A stretch of 24,401 nt of DNA, from positions 1 to 24,401 of the forward strand of contig JBNJEA010000038.1 in the NCBI GenBank assembly GCA_051745395.1, read 5' to 3'. The translations under genes and the position numbers were made by a program. The stretch is from JBNJEA01 sp051745395. Its GTDB lineage: Bacteria; Desulfobacterota; Desulfobacteria; Desulfobacterales; Desulfosalsimonadaceae. Of the stretch, positions 15,333 through 23,586 are shown in pieces. How positions within the stretch are numbered: position 1 is the first letter of the stretch; each line of letters begins with the position of its first letter. The notes under the pieces are model-generated. The model was not told where the DNA came from. It worked only from the letters and a program-made list of their open reading frames with translations, and did no database searches.

Positions 15333-17021
15333 TTATTCAACAGTGGATACAGTTGACCGTTTGTTTGCCTGGGAAGCCGACTGACCCATAAGCTCCTGAA
15401 AAACTTCTTCTCTGGGTCCAAACATGGCGACCTGGCCTTCTTTCAGCATCAGCATCTTATCAACATTACTGAGCAGACTGGGCTTGTGCGTAACGATAAT
15501 GGTGGTCACCTCTTTTTCGCGCAATTGGCCCAATGTCTGCTGCAGCGCCTTTTCACCGGCGTCATCGAGATTGGAATTGGGTTCATCCAAAACAATAAGT
15601 TTCGGATCGCCGTACAGGGCCCGGGCCAAAGCAACTCGCTGCCGCTGCCCTCCGGAAAGCCGCATGCCGGACTCCCCGATCGGCGTGTCATAGCCCCGGG
15701 GCAATTTAAGCACCATTTCGTGTATGCCGGCAAGCCGGGCAGCAGCCACCACCTTGTCCGGATCGACTTCGCCCATCCGGGCGATATTTTCACTGACCGT
15801 TCCCGGAAAAAGCTCAACATCCTGGGGCAGATAGCCGATATACTGGCCCAGGTGCGCCTGATCCCAAGCATATACATCATAACCGTCCAAACGTACTTTG
15901 CCGGCCATGGAAGGCCATATGCCCAACAAGAGGCGGCATAATGACGTTTTGCCCGCACCGCTGGGCCCGATCAGTCCCATCGACTCTCCCGCCTGGAGAT
16001 TGAAAGAAACATTGTTTAAAATGGTCGTGCCGTCTAATGCCAATGCTGCACCCTGGGCCTCCAACTGTCCGGTTGGTGGCGGCAGCTCCATCTGTTCCTG
16101 AACGGGGGCCGATTTAATCAATTCATCTAGCCGCTTGTATGCACCGCGGGCATCGACTGTTTGCTTCCAGCTGCCCATGGCCTGTTCAACGGGATTTAGG
16201 GCCTGGCGCATAATAATGGAAGCGGCAATAATGATGCCCGCAGTGGATTGGTCCTGCAAAACAAGATAGGCGCCCAACCCGAAAATCAGGACCTGCATGG
16301 CCGAACGGAAACTCTTCGTTACAGAGCTAAGCGCTCCGGCCGTCCCATTGGCCTCCGTCTGCAGGCGAACCGCTTCATCATTTGATGCCCGCCACTGGGC
16401 CGTTAAGCCATCGGTCATGCTCATACTGTTAACGACTTCCGCGTTTCTCATACTGGCGTGGACAAACTGCTGGGCCGAACTGCTTATCGCATTGGACTGA
16501 GCCAGTTTTTTCCGGGTCAGCAGTTCCTGGAAAAGACCCATAATAAAGAGCAAAACCGCAGCGGCAATGGCAAAATATCCCAACACGGGATGCATCAAAA
16601 AAATCACCAACAGATAAATAGGTGTCCACGGGGCATCAAAGAAAGCAAATATCGCATTGCCGGCAAAATAGTTCCGCAACGTATTGATATCCCGCAAACC
16701 TTCGCTATAACCGAGTCCCTGGAGCCGGCACTTGTCCTTAAGCATTTCGGAAAGCACAGGTCGGGTAAGGGTTTTATCCATGTCGACCCCGACGTAAACC
16801 AGGAGCCGGGACCGTAGAAAATCCAGGCACCCCATTATAATGAGTGCCATTATGGCCCCGGCGGTGATGGTAATCAGCGTCGGCATACTATAGCTGGAAA
16901 GAACGCGGTCATAAATGGCCAGCATATAGATCGGAAAGGTTAAGTACAACAGGTTGATAAATAGGCTGAAAAAACCCGCAAAGAAAAAATAACGACTCCA
17001 CTTTTTTAAAAACTCACGCAT
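15333..17021 (-). CDS. Type I secretion ABC transporter (PrtD family), second of a tandem pair
   Basis: About 562 aa: an N-terminal six-helix membrane domain (to about residue 290) and a C-terminal ATPase. Motifs: Walker A GPSGAGKTS (352-360), Q-loop YLPQDVELF, signature LSGGQRQRV (455-463), Walker B LIVLDEPNSNLD (475-486), H-loop VTHKP. The NSNLD after Walker B is a hallmark of PrtD/HasD-type exporters. There is no C39 peptidase or C39-like N-terminal domain, so the substrate is probably an unprocessed protein with a C-terminal signal. The ATG at 17021 has GGGAG 6 bases upstream and is preferred over the ATG at 17039. It lies between the TolC-type gene and the HlyD-type gene, and its closest relative in the window is the other ABC gene (18584-20260). 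All catalytic motifs are intact. Confidence 0.94.
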   Translation of the reverse strand: MREFLKKWSRYFFFAGFFSLFINLLYLTFPIYMLAIYDRVLSSYSMPTLITITAGAIMALIIMGCLDFLRSRLLVYVGVDMDKTLTRPVLSEMLKDKCRLQGLGYSEGLRDINTLRNYFAGNAIFAFFDAPWTPIYLLVIFLMHPVLGYFAIAAAVLLFIMGLFQELLTRKKLAQSNAISSSAQQFVHASMRNAEVVNSMSMTDGLTAQWRASNDEAVRLQTEANGTAGALSSVTKSFRSAMQVLIFGLGAYLVLQDQSTAGIIIAASIIMRQALNPVEQAMGSWKQTVDARGAYKRLDELIKSAPVQEQMELPPPTGQLEAQGAALALDGTTILNNVSFNLQAGESMGLIGPSGAGKTSLCRLLLGIWPSMAGKVRLDGYDVYAWDQAHLGQYIGYLPQDVELFPGTVSENIARMGEVDPDKVVAAARLAGIHEMVLKLPRGYDTPIGESGMRLSGGQRQRVALARALYGDPKLIVLDEPNSNLDDAGEKALQQTLGQLREKEVTTIIVTHKPSLLSNVDKMLMLKEGQVAMFGPREEVFQELMGQSASQANKRSTVSTVE

Positions 17022-17094
17022 GGTCGCTCCCGAAAACATTCATATATGGATATCTTTATACACAATCGGCGCAAAGCAATGGCGATTGCAATGG

Positions 17095-18516
17095 CTACGT
17101 TGATGGTTTTTGCCGGGCCAGGGAATGATTTTTCAGGCCCATGGCATGATATAATTTGGCCAGGCTGGACAAATAATCCCCGATCGCCCGATTGTAATTG
17201 GCTTCTGCACGGCTGAGACGAGCCTGCGCATCGAGTAACTCCGAAACGGTCCCCATCCGGACATCGGAACGTTTCTTTGCCCTTGCGTAGCCCTCCCGGG
17301 CAGACTCCACTGCCGTCTGCGTGGTATCAATCCGCCCGCCTGCTTCCTGAAGGGCCATGTAGTGCGTTCGCACCTCGGCATTGATCTGATTTTTCGTTGC
17401 CTGCAGATCCTGCTTCAGACGCTGTATCTCGTGGCTGGCCTTGCGGTGCTGATGAAACTGCTGTCCCCCCACTCCGAATTCCCACTGCAGCCGAAGACTG
17501 ACCGTCCAATACGTGTTTTGCTGGTCCCGGTCGTAGGTCTCGCCCGTCATATTCGTACCCGGTTTGTCATAGTCATTGTCCCGGTAATAGTAGTCCGCAT
17601 CTGCACTTAACCGGGGTGAAAACTGACCCAGCGAGATCTTTTTTTCCTTCCGGGCCATATCAATACTTTTTTCCCCGATCCGCATTTCCGGTCTGTGTTG
17701 ATAGGCATAATCGAGACATTCGTTCAATGATTTCGCAAAATCCTGCCCCTGTTTCAGATCGCCGGTATATGAAATGTCGCGGTACCCCGGAAAGCCCAGC
17801 AAAATATTGAGCTGCACCCGGGCGGTTTCCACCTGATTTTCGGCCTGGCTAAGCTCCTGCCGGATATCGGCCAATTCCACTTTCGCCTGCAATACCTGCG
17901 TGTATGGCGCCATCTTTTCCTCATAATACGATTCGGCGGACTCGACATTGACCTCCATCCGACGGACTGCGTCTCGAAGGCTTTTCACGTCCTCCTTTGC
18001 TTTCAACAGGTCCAGGAAAAGCTGTTGAATATCGAGGACAAGGCGCATCTCCGTCCGCTTTTTCCGGGCCTTGACCACCGCTTTGTTCAACACGGCTTTT
18101 TGATGCTGATTAAAAACGGTCAAACCGTTAAACAGGGTCTGGGAAAGCCTGAAATTGACCACATCGATCTGTTGATCCACATAATCTTCATCCGTGGGGC
18201 CATCGGCATCAATGCTGCTGATGGCCTGCGTATAGGTTTGCGCCGAAAACGAGGGGAAAAAATTTCCCCGCTGCTGATCGATTTCCGATTCGGCCCTTCG
18301 GACTGCCGACTCCGCAGAACGGATGCGGGGGTTGTCCGAAAGCCCCCGCTCAATGCTTTGACTCAGGGTATAAGACAGCTCCGCCGATTGACCATGACTG
18401 CCTGCTGATGCTGAGCGTTCAGAATCGCCGGCATGGACCCCGGAAGCAGACAAGCAAATGCTTACACCGATCAACAATAAAGTTCTAAAAAAATATTCTG
18501 ATTTCAATACTGTCAA
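17095..18516 (-). CDS. TolC-family outer-membrane channel of type I secretion
   Basis: A 473-aa protein with a signal peptide at about residues 1-29 (hydrophobic LLLIGVSICLSASG, likely cut after VHA). It then shows the repeated helical pattern of outer-membrane efflux proteins: LSQSIERGLSDNPRIRSAESAVRRAESEID in the first repeat and ALQEAGGRIDTTQTAVESAREGYARAKKR in the second, with GTVSELLDAQARLSRAEANYNRAIGDYLSSLAKLY near the end. It forms the trimeric outer-membrane and periplasmic exit duct. The start is non-ATG: TTG at 18516, right after AAAGGAA, or TTG at 18507, which has better spacing; no ATG exists before the signal peptide. It is encoded between the two ABC transporter genes, which suggests it serves both. 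Confidence 0.92.
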   Translation of the reverse strand: MTVLKSEYFFRTLLLIGVSICLSASGVHAGDSERSASAGSHGQSAELSYTLSQSIERGLSDNPRIRSAESAVRRAESEIDQQRGNFFPSFSAQTYTQAISSIDADGPTDEDYVDQQIDVVNFRLSQTLFNGLTVFNQHQKAVLNKAVVKARKKRTEMRLVLDIQQLFLDLLKAKEDVKSLRDAVRRMEVNVESAESYYEEKMAPYTQVLQAKVELADIRQELSQAENQVETARVQLNILLGFPGYRDISYTGDLKQGQDFAKSLNECLDYAYQHRPEMRIGEKSIDMARKEKKISLGQFSPRLSADADYYYRDNDYDKPGTNMTGETYDRDQQNTYWTVSLRLQWEFGVGGQQFHQHRKASHEIQRLKQDLQATKNQINAEVRTHYMALQEAGGRIDTTQTAVESAREGYARAKKRSDVRMGTVSELLDAQARLSRAEANYNRAIGDYLSSLAKLYHAMGLKNHSLARQKPST

Positions 18517-18583
18517 TTCCTTTCGGAAACAAGTCCCACTTTTGGGCAGCGATAAAAATTTGATTTATTGGGACATCAAGGGC

Positions 18584-20260
18584 TTATACCGCCTCTTGAC
18601 GGAACTGGCGGGCGCTTAACACTTGCTTAAACACCTGGTCTCTCGGACCGAATGCCGAAACCTGCCCGTCTTTCAACATCAAAATTTTATCCACCTTATC
18701 CAGCAATTCCGGTTTGTGAGTAACAATGGCGCACGTTGCCGACCGCTGCTGCTTAACCTCACCAAGCAACGTTTTCAACGCACTTTCGCCTTCTACATCC
18801 AGGTTGGAATTGGGTTCATCAAATACCATTACACTCGGCTGGCCATAAAGAGCCCTGGCAAGGCCAACCCGCTGGCGCTGCCCGCCGGAAAGGGAAATGC
18901 CATCAGACGAATTCAGAGGCGTTGAATACCCCTGGGGCAGCGATTGAATCCATTCGTGAATATGGACCGACTTTGCAGCCTGCTCGACCATGGCTTGATC
19001 CACTTCGCCCATGCGCGCAATATTTTTTGCTATTGTCGCCTCAAAAAGCTCGACCTCCTGGGCCAGATACCCCATGTGCTTGCCGAGTTCTTCCTGATCC
19101 CAGTAAAACATGTCCACGGTGTCCAGACGGATCTTGCCCCCGTGGGAGGGCCATACGCCGGTTATAATCCGGCACAAGGTGCTTTTACCCGCCCCGCTCG
19201 GCCCGATGATACCCAACAGCTCTCCCGGATCGAGTGCAAACGACACATTTTTCAGCAAATGCACCTGGCCGATTTTCAAAACCAGCTTCCGGGCATCAAT
19301 TCTTCCTTCCGGCCTGGGAAGCGACATCTTTTCCGGCTGCTTGTCAATTGTTTCCAAAAATTGATTTAAACGACCGTAGGCCGCTTTTGCCTGGAGGGTA
19401 AACCGCCATGCACCCATGGCCCGCATTATCGGACCGACCGCCTGTCCCATGATAATCGATGCAGCTACCATCAGCCCCACCGGCAATTGTCCCAACAAAG
19501 CATAATAGGCACCAATGCCATACATCAGCACCTGCATGAAAACCTGCAACGGTTTGGTGACACTCTGCAGCACCCCGGCACGCCGGCTGGCAATGGTTTG
19601 ATTGGTTATAACATCCTCATTTATCTGCTCCCACCGATTGCAGATATTGTGTTCCATGCCCATGCTGTTAACCGCTTCGGCATTGCGGAGCATGGTATCG
19701 ACCATCTTGCTGTTCTGATTGTTCTTTATATTTGCGGTGACAAGCCGGTCGCGCGTTAAACGATCCTGCAGCAGGCTCAAACCAAAAATGACAGCCGCCC
19801 CGATTGTGGCTACAAGGCCGAGCATGGGATGAAAAAAATAGATAAGCAATAAATACAGCGGCGCCCAGGGGGCATCGAAAAGGGCATATATGCCTGGATT
19901 ATTGAAATAATTTTTCAGAGTCGCCAGGTCATTCAGTCCCTGGGTATATGCCCGCTTGCCGGGAGCGGCAAAACCTTTGATCACATTTTTAAATACAGTA
20001 TCGCCAAGGCTCTGATCCAAATCAACACTGGCGGTATTTAAAAGTTTTATTCGGAGATAATTAAAAAATACCAGGCAAACCAGGGCGTAAAGGGCAATAA
20101 TTGTGATTGTATAGAGGGATAACTCACTATGGCTGGCTACGATGCTGCGATATATGGCAAACATGTAAAATGCGAAGGTAAGTTGTAATATATTGATAAA
20201 ACAACTCAAAACCGCAGCAAAAACAAAATTTTTTTTCCATTTTCTTAAAAAAGAACGCAT
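18584..20260 (-). CDS. Type I secretion ABC transporter (PrtD family), first of a tandem pair
   Basis: About 558 aa with the same layout as the paralogue at 15333-17021: both begin FLRKWKKNF/FLKKWSRYF, both have FFDAPW/LFDAPWAPLYLL and RNAE-VNSM in the membrane domain, and both have NSNLD after Walker B. ATPase motifs are Walker A GPSGAGKS (353-360), YLAQEVELF, LSGGQRQRV (457-465), VMVFDEPNSNLD (477-488) and VTHKP, all intact. There is no C39 domain. The ATG at 20260 is preferred over the TTG one codon earlier; GGGA lies about 10 bases upstream. It is the first transporter gene in the operon and is followed by the TolC-type gene after 67 bp. The pair could form a heterodimer or handle different substrates; the sequence does not decide. 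Confidence 0.94.
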   Translation of the reverse strand: MRSFLRKWKKNFVFAAVLSCFINILQLTFAFYMFAIYRSIVASHSELSLYTITIIALYALVCLVFFNYLRIKLLNTASVDLDQSLGDTVFKNVIKGFAAPGKRAYTQGLNDLATLKNYFNNPGIYALFDAPWAPLYLLLIYFFHPMLGLVATIGAAVIFGLSLLQDRLTRDRLVTANIKNNQNSKMVDTMLRNAEAVNSMGMEHNICNRWEQINEDVITNQTIASRRAGVLQSVTKPLQVFMQVLMYGIGAYYALLGQLPVGLMVAASIIMGQAVGPIMRAMGAWRFTLQAKAAYGRLNQFLETIDKQPEKMSLPRPEGRIDARKLVLKIGQVHLLKNVSFALDPGELLGIIGPSGAGKSTLCRIITGVWPSHGGKIRLDTVDMFYWDQEELGKHMGYLAQEVELFEATIAKNIARMGEVDQAMVEQAAKSVHIHEWIQSLPQGYSTPLNSSDGISLSGGQRQRVGLARALYGQPSVMVFDEPNSNLDVEGESALKTLLGEVKQQRSATCAIVTHKPELLDKVDKILMLKDGQVSAFGPRDQVFKQVLSARQFRQEAV

Positions 20261-20306
20261 CAATCATTATCCCGCAAAAATACTCACGCAAAAAAACATT
20301 TACCGT

Positions 20307-20552
20307 TTAACGCATCTGTCCCGGGGGCTGCCCCACAAACCGTCCCCTGTTGTTTAAATACTGCTGAACCTCCCGACTGTTCCACAGCGCTGGATCTTTT
20401 TCTTCTACTGTGGCTTGCCTTGCCTTACTGTTTTCAGGACCTTCTTCAGACATGCGATCAAAAAAGGCATAAACCCCCAAAAGTACGATGGGGCCCAGGA
20501 CCAAATAGATCACCAAAACCCCTCCCGCAATGATCAAACCGACATTGAGCAT
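20307..20552 (-). CDS. Small single-pass membrane protein of unknown function (81 aa)
   Basis: Not recognised. One strongly hydrophobic helix at about residues 3-30 (VGLIIAGGVLVIYLVLGPIV) is followed by a soluble tail with many charged residues (RMSEEGPENSKARQ, EEKDPALWNSREVQ) and a Gly/Pro/Arg-rich end. The N-out or N-in orientation is not clear. AAAGG about 9 bases before the ATG at 20552 is a fair ribosome-binding site. It sits 46 bp before the first ABC transporter gene and 42 bp after the preceding small gene, so it is probably co-transcribed with the secretion set, and a membrane-accessory role is a plausible guess. Confidence 0.65.
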   Translation of the reverse strand: MLNVGLIIAGGVLVIYLVLGPIVLLGVYAFFDRMSEEGPENSKARQATVEEKDPALWNSREVQQYLNNRGRFVGQPPGQMR

Positions 20553-20594
20553 GATATAAAACCTTTGTTTGGAAAACTGCTGTTTGGTTAGGCC

Positions 20595-21062
20595 CTATGT
20601 TGCTTTTTGCAACCATGCATAAATTACTTTATCCGTTAACGCGCGGCCTCGAAAATTGCGCCAGGAAATTTCTGTTTTTTCCCATTGTTTTTCAGACAAC
20701 CGGGCCACATTGCGGCCCTGTCCGCTTCCCGCCAATTCTTGATCCATGCTCATGAAGCGCTTCCGATTATTAAAGATCAAATCAAATACGGCGCACAAAA
20801 TCATCAAACGACTGCAGACCCGTAAATGAAAGTCTGCACCAGAGATATAATTTTGAAATCTTACCAGGGCATCTTCCGGCGACAGGGCAAAATCGGCGCT
20901 GTTCTCCGTAGTACACAAGATAAACAATCGGGCGATGTGCTGCTGATGCAACACCGGAACCGTATGAAACCAGGATTTAAAATAATTCATCGGATGATTC
21001 GATTGAAGTTTCATTGGATCAAAACCACTGGCGGCACCTACATACTGAGAAAAAATATTCAC
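20595..21062 (-). CDS. Protein of unknown function (up to 155 aa), first gene of the minus-strand cluster
   Basis: Not recognised. A soluble-looking protein with several aromatic and Cys residues (SRLMILCAVFDLIFNNRKRF) and a Trp-rich end (KQWEKTEISWRNFRGRALTDKVIYAWLQKAT). No signal peptide, membrane helix or repeat is evident. The reading frame opens with a GTG at 21062 without a ribosome-binding site; the ATG at 21014 or 20990 may be the true start, giving 139 or 131 residues. The downstream neighbour at 20307-20552 is 42 bp away. Its position at the head of the type I secretion genes suggests a linked role, but the sequence shows none. Confidence 0.55.
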   Translation of the reverse strand: MNIFSQYVGAASGFDPMKLQSNHPMNYFKSWFHTVPVLHQQHIARLFILCTTENSADFALSPEDALVRFQNYISGADFHLRVCSRLMILCAVFDLIFNNRKRFMSMDQELAGSGQGRNVARLSEKQWEKTEISWRNFRGRALTDKVIYAWLQKAT

Positions 21063-21406
21063 CTACATTTTGGATTCAGTAATAAAAACAACAAATGCAC
21101 ACAATCAAATCGTTCAAAAACAAGTAATATCAAAAAATTATACGCCTACTCAGAACAACAGAGCCCGAATTCTTCATGTATTCGCTAAAACGACTACATT
21201 TCATAACAGCGACTATAATGTCAAGATGCGATTACGATTCGCTTTTTATATTTTCCAATACACTGAATTGGTTGAATTTGATAAACCCGAAAAACAACCA
21301 ACATTGTAACAGCACCTAAGGGCGGGGGCTGCGAAAAATTGACTGCTGACTTAACAATATTATATTTTACTATTTACGTTTAGCGCCAGATTGCTATTGA
21401 TTCCTA
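21063..21406. other. Divergent intergenic region
   Basis: About 344 bp of AT-rich DNA between the minus-strand cluster and the plus-strand genes. It must hold promoters for both directions if they are not read from further away. The plus-strand promoter is listed separately. For the minus strand, TTGACA (21224-21219) with TGAAAT (21203-21198) at a 15-bp spacing is only a weak candidate. I see no terminator, tRNA or conserved gene in it. Confidence 0.6.
21339..21366 (+). promoter_or_regulatory. Sigma-70-type promoter for the plus-strand genes
   Basis: TTGACT (21339-21344) and TATATT (21361-21366) are separated by 16 bp; each box matches the consensus at five of six positions. The boxes lie 40 bp before the first plus-strand start codon at 21407, in otherwise AT-rich non-coding DNA. 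Spacing is one base shorter than optimal. Not verified by any transcript data. Confidence 0.5.
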
Positions 21407-22591
21407 ATGTGCAAGAAAAACGCCGCCATGGAACCCATTTTGAAACAACTGCCGTTTTTTGTGGATCAGGTCAAGGCCATCAAGGAAACGGTGATTTCCA
21501 ATATTGTGCTGCTCGGTCAGACGCCGGCGCCCACGTTCGGGGAATCGGCGCGGGCGGAGGTGTTTTTGGAGCGGCTGGCAGACGCTTATGTGGATCATTG
21601 CGCCACCGATGATTTTTCCAACCCGGTGGGCATTGTCAAGGGGCGCTCCGGGGGCGCAAAGCCGCCGATATTCGTGGTGGCCCACATTGATTCGGCCTTT
21701 TCCCCGGAAATCGATCACAACTACGTGATCCGGAAAAACGCCATTGTCGGGCCGGGCATTGTTGACAACGCCGCGGGCGTGGGGGTATTGGCCACGCTGC
21801 CGATCATTTTGCGGCACCTCGACCTGCACCTGGACTCCGATGTGGTCATCTCCGGGGTGACCCAGTCTATCGGCCGCGGCAATTTAAAAGGCATCCGGAA
21901 TCTGCTGACCCACTGGGAAGGCCCCATCCGCGGCGGCGTCATCGTGGAAGGCGAAAAGCTCGGGCGGCTGAATTACTACTCCGAAGGCATCATCCGGGGC
22001 GAAATCCGGTGCAACATCAGCGCGGCCAACCAGTGGGCCTTAAAGCACAAGCCCAACGCCATACTGATTTTAAACGAGGTCATCAACGAAATTTTAGCCA
22101 TGAACCTGCCCCAGCGGCCCCGGTCCCGGGTGATTATCGGCAAAATCAACGGCGGCTTCAAACACGGCCTCATTGCCCAGGACGCCCAGCTCGGCTTCGA
22201 GATCCAGAGCGACTCCGATGAAATGGTGCAGCACATGTTCGACGAAATCCAGGATATCGTCGACGGCATCGGCCACGAGCATTCCGTGGACTTGCAGTTA
22301 CACATCATCAGCAACCAGATTGCCGCCACCATGAAATACCGCCACCCGCTGGTCAAAAGTGCGGTGGGCATCATGAAACGCCTGGGATTAAAACCCGTCA
22401 GCGAATCGAGCGAATCCGAACTCTCCATTTTCCTGGCCAATCAGATCCCGGCCGTGACCCTGGGGCTGACCACCGGCAGAAATGTTCACCTGGAAAACGC
22501 CGCCATGCGCATTGATCCGATGTTCACCGGCATCGCCCAGGTCATCGGGGTTCTGATGGCCATTGACAGCGGGGTTTGCGATGACGTCTGA
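21407..22591 (+). CDS. M20/M42-fold metallohydrolase-like protein with an altered catalytic motif
   Basis: A 394-aa protein with the layout of zinc peptidases/deacylases of the M20/M42 clan. The metal-binding HID of AHIDSAF (His93, Asp95), the bridging Asp120 in GPGIVDNAAGVG, a third acidic position in VEGEKLGR (Glu181 or Glu183) and the late His361 in NVHLENA are present. In the position where these enzymes carry the consecutive catalytic and metal-binding Glu-Glu (DEExG in most members), this protein reads TQSIG (152-156), so Gln153 and Ser154 replace them. It may be inactive as a hydrolase, bind one metal, or do a different reaction. The start ATG at 21407 has no clear ribosome-binding site; the ATG at 21428 is an alternative. 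It overlaps gpgS by 11 bp, suggesting a shared function. Confidence 0.75.
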   Translation: MCKKNAAMEPILKQLPFFVDQVKAIKETVISNIVLLGQTPAPTFGESARAEVFLERLADAYVDHCATDDFSNPVGIVKGRSGGAKPPIFVVAHIDSAFSPEIDHNYVIRKNAIVGPGIVDNAAGVGVLATLPIILRHLDLHLDSDVVISGVTQSIGRGNLKGIRNLLTHWEGPIRGGVIVEGEKLGRLNYYSEGIIRGEIRCNISAANQWALKHKPNAILILNEVINEILAMNLPQRPRSRVIIGKINGGFKHGLIAQDAQLGFEIQSDSDEMVQHMFDEIQDIVDGIGHEHSVDLQLHIISNQIAATMKYRHPLVKSAVGIMKRLGLKPVSESSESELSIFLANQIPAVTLGLTTGRNVHLENAAMRIDPMFTGIAQVIGVLMAIDSGVCDDV

Positions 22592-23570
22592 CTGGCTGAG
22601 AAAAAACACGTTCCATCATTCCCAGTTCCGGGACCTGACGGCGCTGGTGCGGGCAAAGCAGGCCAAAAACCTCACCATTTCGCTGTGTCTGCCCACGTTA
22701 AACGAAGAAAACACCATCGCCAAGGAAATCGTGATCATGAAATCGGAGCTGATGACCCGGTTTGCCCTGCTCGATGAAATCGTGGTCATCGATTCCGGCT
22801 CCACGGACCACACCTGCGACATTGCCGCCGCCTTCGGCGCAGATGTCTACGCCGCCGCAGACATCCTGCCCGGGCTGCCCCAGTACACCGGAAAGGGCGA
22901 AAACCTGTGGAAAGCGCTCTACATCACCTCCGGCGACATCATCATCTACCTCGACGCCGATATCAAAAACATCCACCACCGGTTTGCCTATGCCCTGGCC
23001 GGTCCGCTGCTGCTGTATGATCACATCAAGTACACCAAGGCCTTCTATGACCGGCCCATTGCATCGGAACAGCCCCGGACGCGCCCGACGGGCGGCGGCC
23101 GGGTCACGGAGCTGGTGATCCGCCCCCTGTTTTCCCTGTTTTTCCCGGAACTGACCCAGATCATCCAGCCGCTGTCCGGGGAATATGCCGGCTACCGGGA
23201 ACTGTTTGAGGCCATCCCCTTTCCCATCGGCTACGGGGTGGAAACGAGCATGATTCTAGATATTTATGAAAAATGGGGCCTGGACCAAATCGCCCAGGTG
23301 GACCTCGACCGCCGGGTCCACCGGAACCAGGACACCGCGGCGCTGGGGAAAATGGCCTTTGTGATTTTAAAGACCTTCTTGAAGCGGATTGAAAATTATG
23401 ATTTAATCGATTTAAAAAAAGGCGTATACAACGAATTGATCCAGTACCGGCGCACCCCGGCACAGTTTGAAAAAAACCGCCACCCCATCGAGGGCCATGA
23501 ACGGCCGCCGATGATTTCGGTCTGCGAGTACCGGCAGAAATTCCAGAAAACAGGACCGGCGTCGCCCTAA
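22581..23570 (+). CDS. gpgS: Glucosyl-3-phosphoglycerate synthase
   Basis: A 329-aa GT81 enzyme that transfers glucose from a nucleotide sugar to 3-phosphoglycerate, giving the precursor of the compatible solute glucosylglycerate. GT-A motifs: LPTLNEENTI (38-47), VVIDSGSTDHT (68-78), TGKGENLWK (103-111) and the metal-binding LDADI (124-128). Motifs shared specifically with known GpgS: FYDRP (155-159), GGGRVTELVIRP (171-182), QPLSGEYAGYRE (196-207), FPIGYGVE (214-221) and AQVDLDRRVHRNQ (238-250). The ATG at 22581 with GGGG about 7 bases upstream is preferred to a TTG at 22563. It overlaps the preceding gene by 11 bp. No gpgP-type phosphatase is seen in the window, so the dephosphorylation step would have to be encoded elsewhere. 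Confidence 0.9.
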   Translation: MTSDWLRKNTFHHSQFRDLTALVRAKQAKNLTISLCLPTLNEENTIAKEIVIMKSELMTRFALLDEIVVIDSGSTDHTCDIAAAFGADVYAAADILPGLPQYTGKGENLWKALYITSGDIIIYLDADIKNIHHRFAYALAGPLLLYDHIKYTKAFYDRPIASEQPRTRPTGGGRVTELVIRPLFSLFFPELTQIIQPLSGEYAGYRELFEAIPFPIGYGVETSMILDIYEKWGLDQIAQVDLDRRVHRNQDTAALGKMAFVILKTFLKRIENYDLIDLKKGVYNELIQYRRTPAQFEKNRHPIEGHERPPMISVCEYRQKFQKTGPASP

Positions 23571-23586
23571 ACCCGAGGCAAACAGC

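Noticed and set aside
21070..21309. 79-aa open frame on the plus strand in the divergent gap
   Set aside because: AT-rich with no ribosome-binding site and no recognisable pattern; it overlaps the likely promoter region of the minus-strand cluster.
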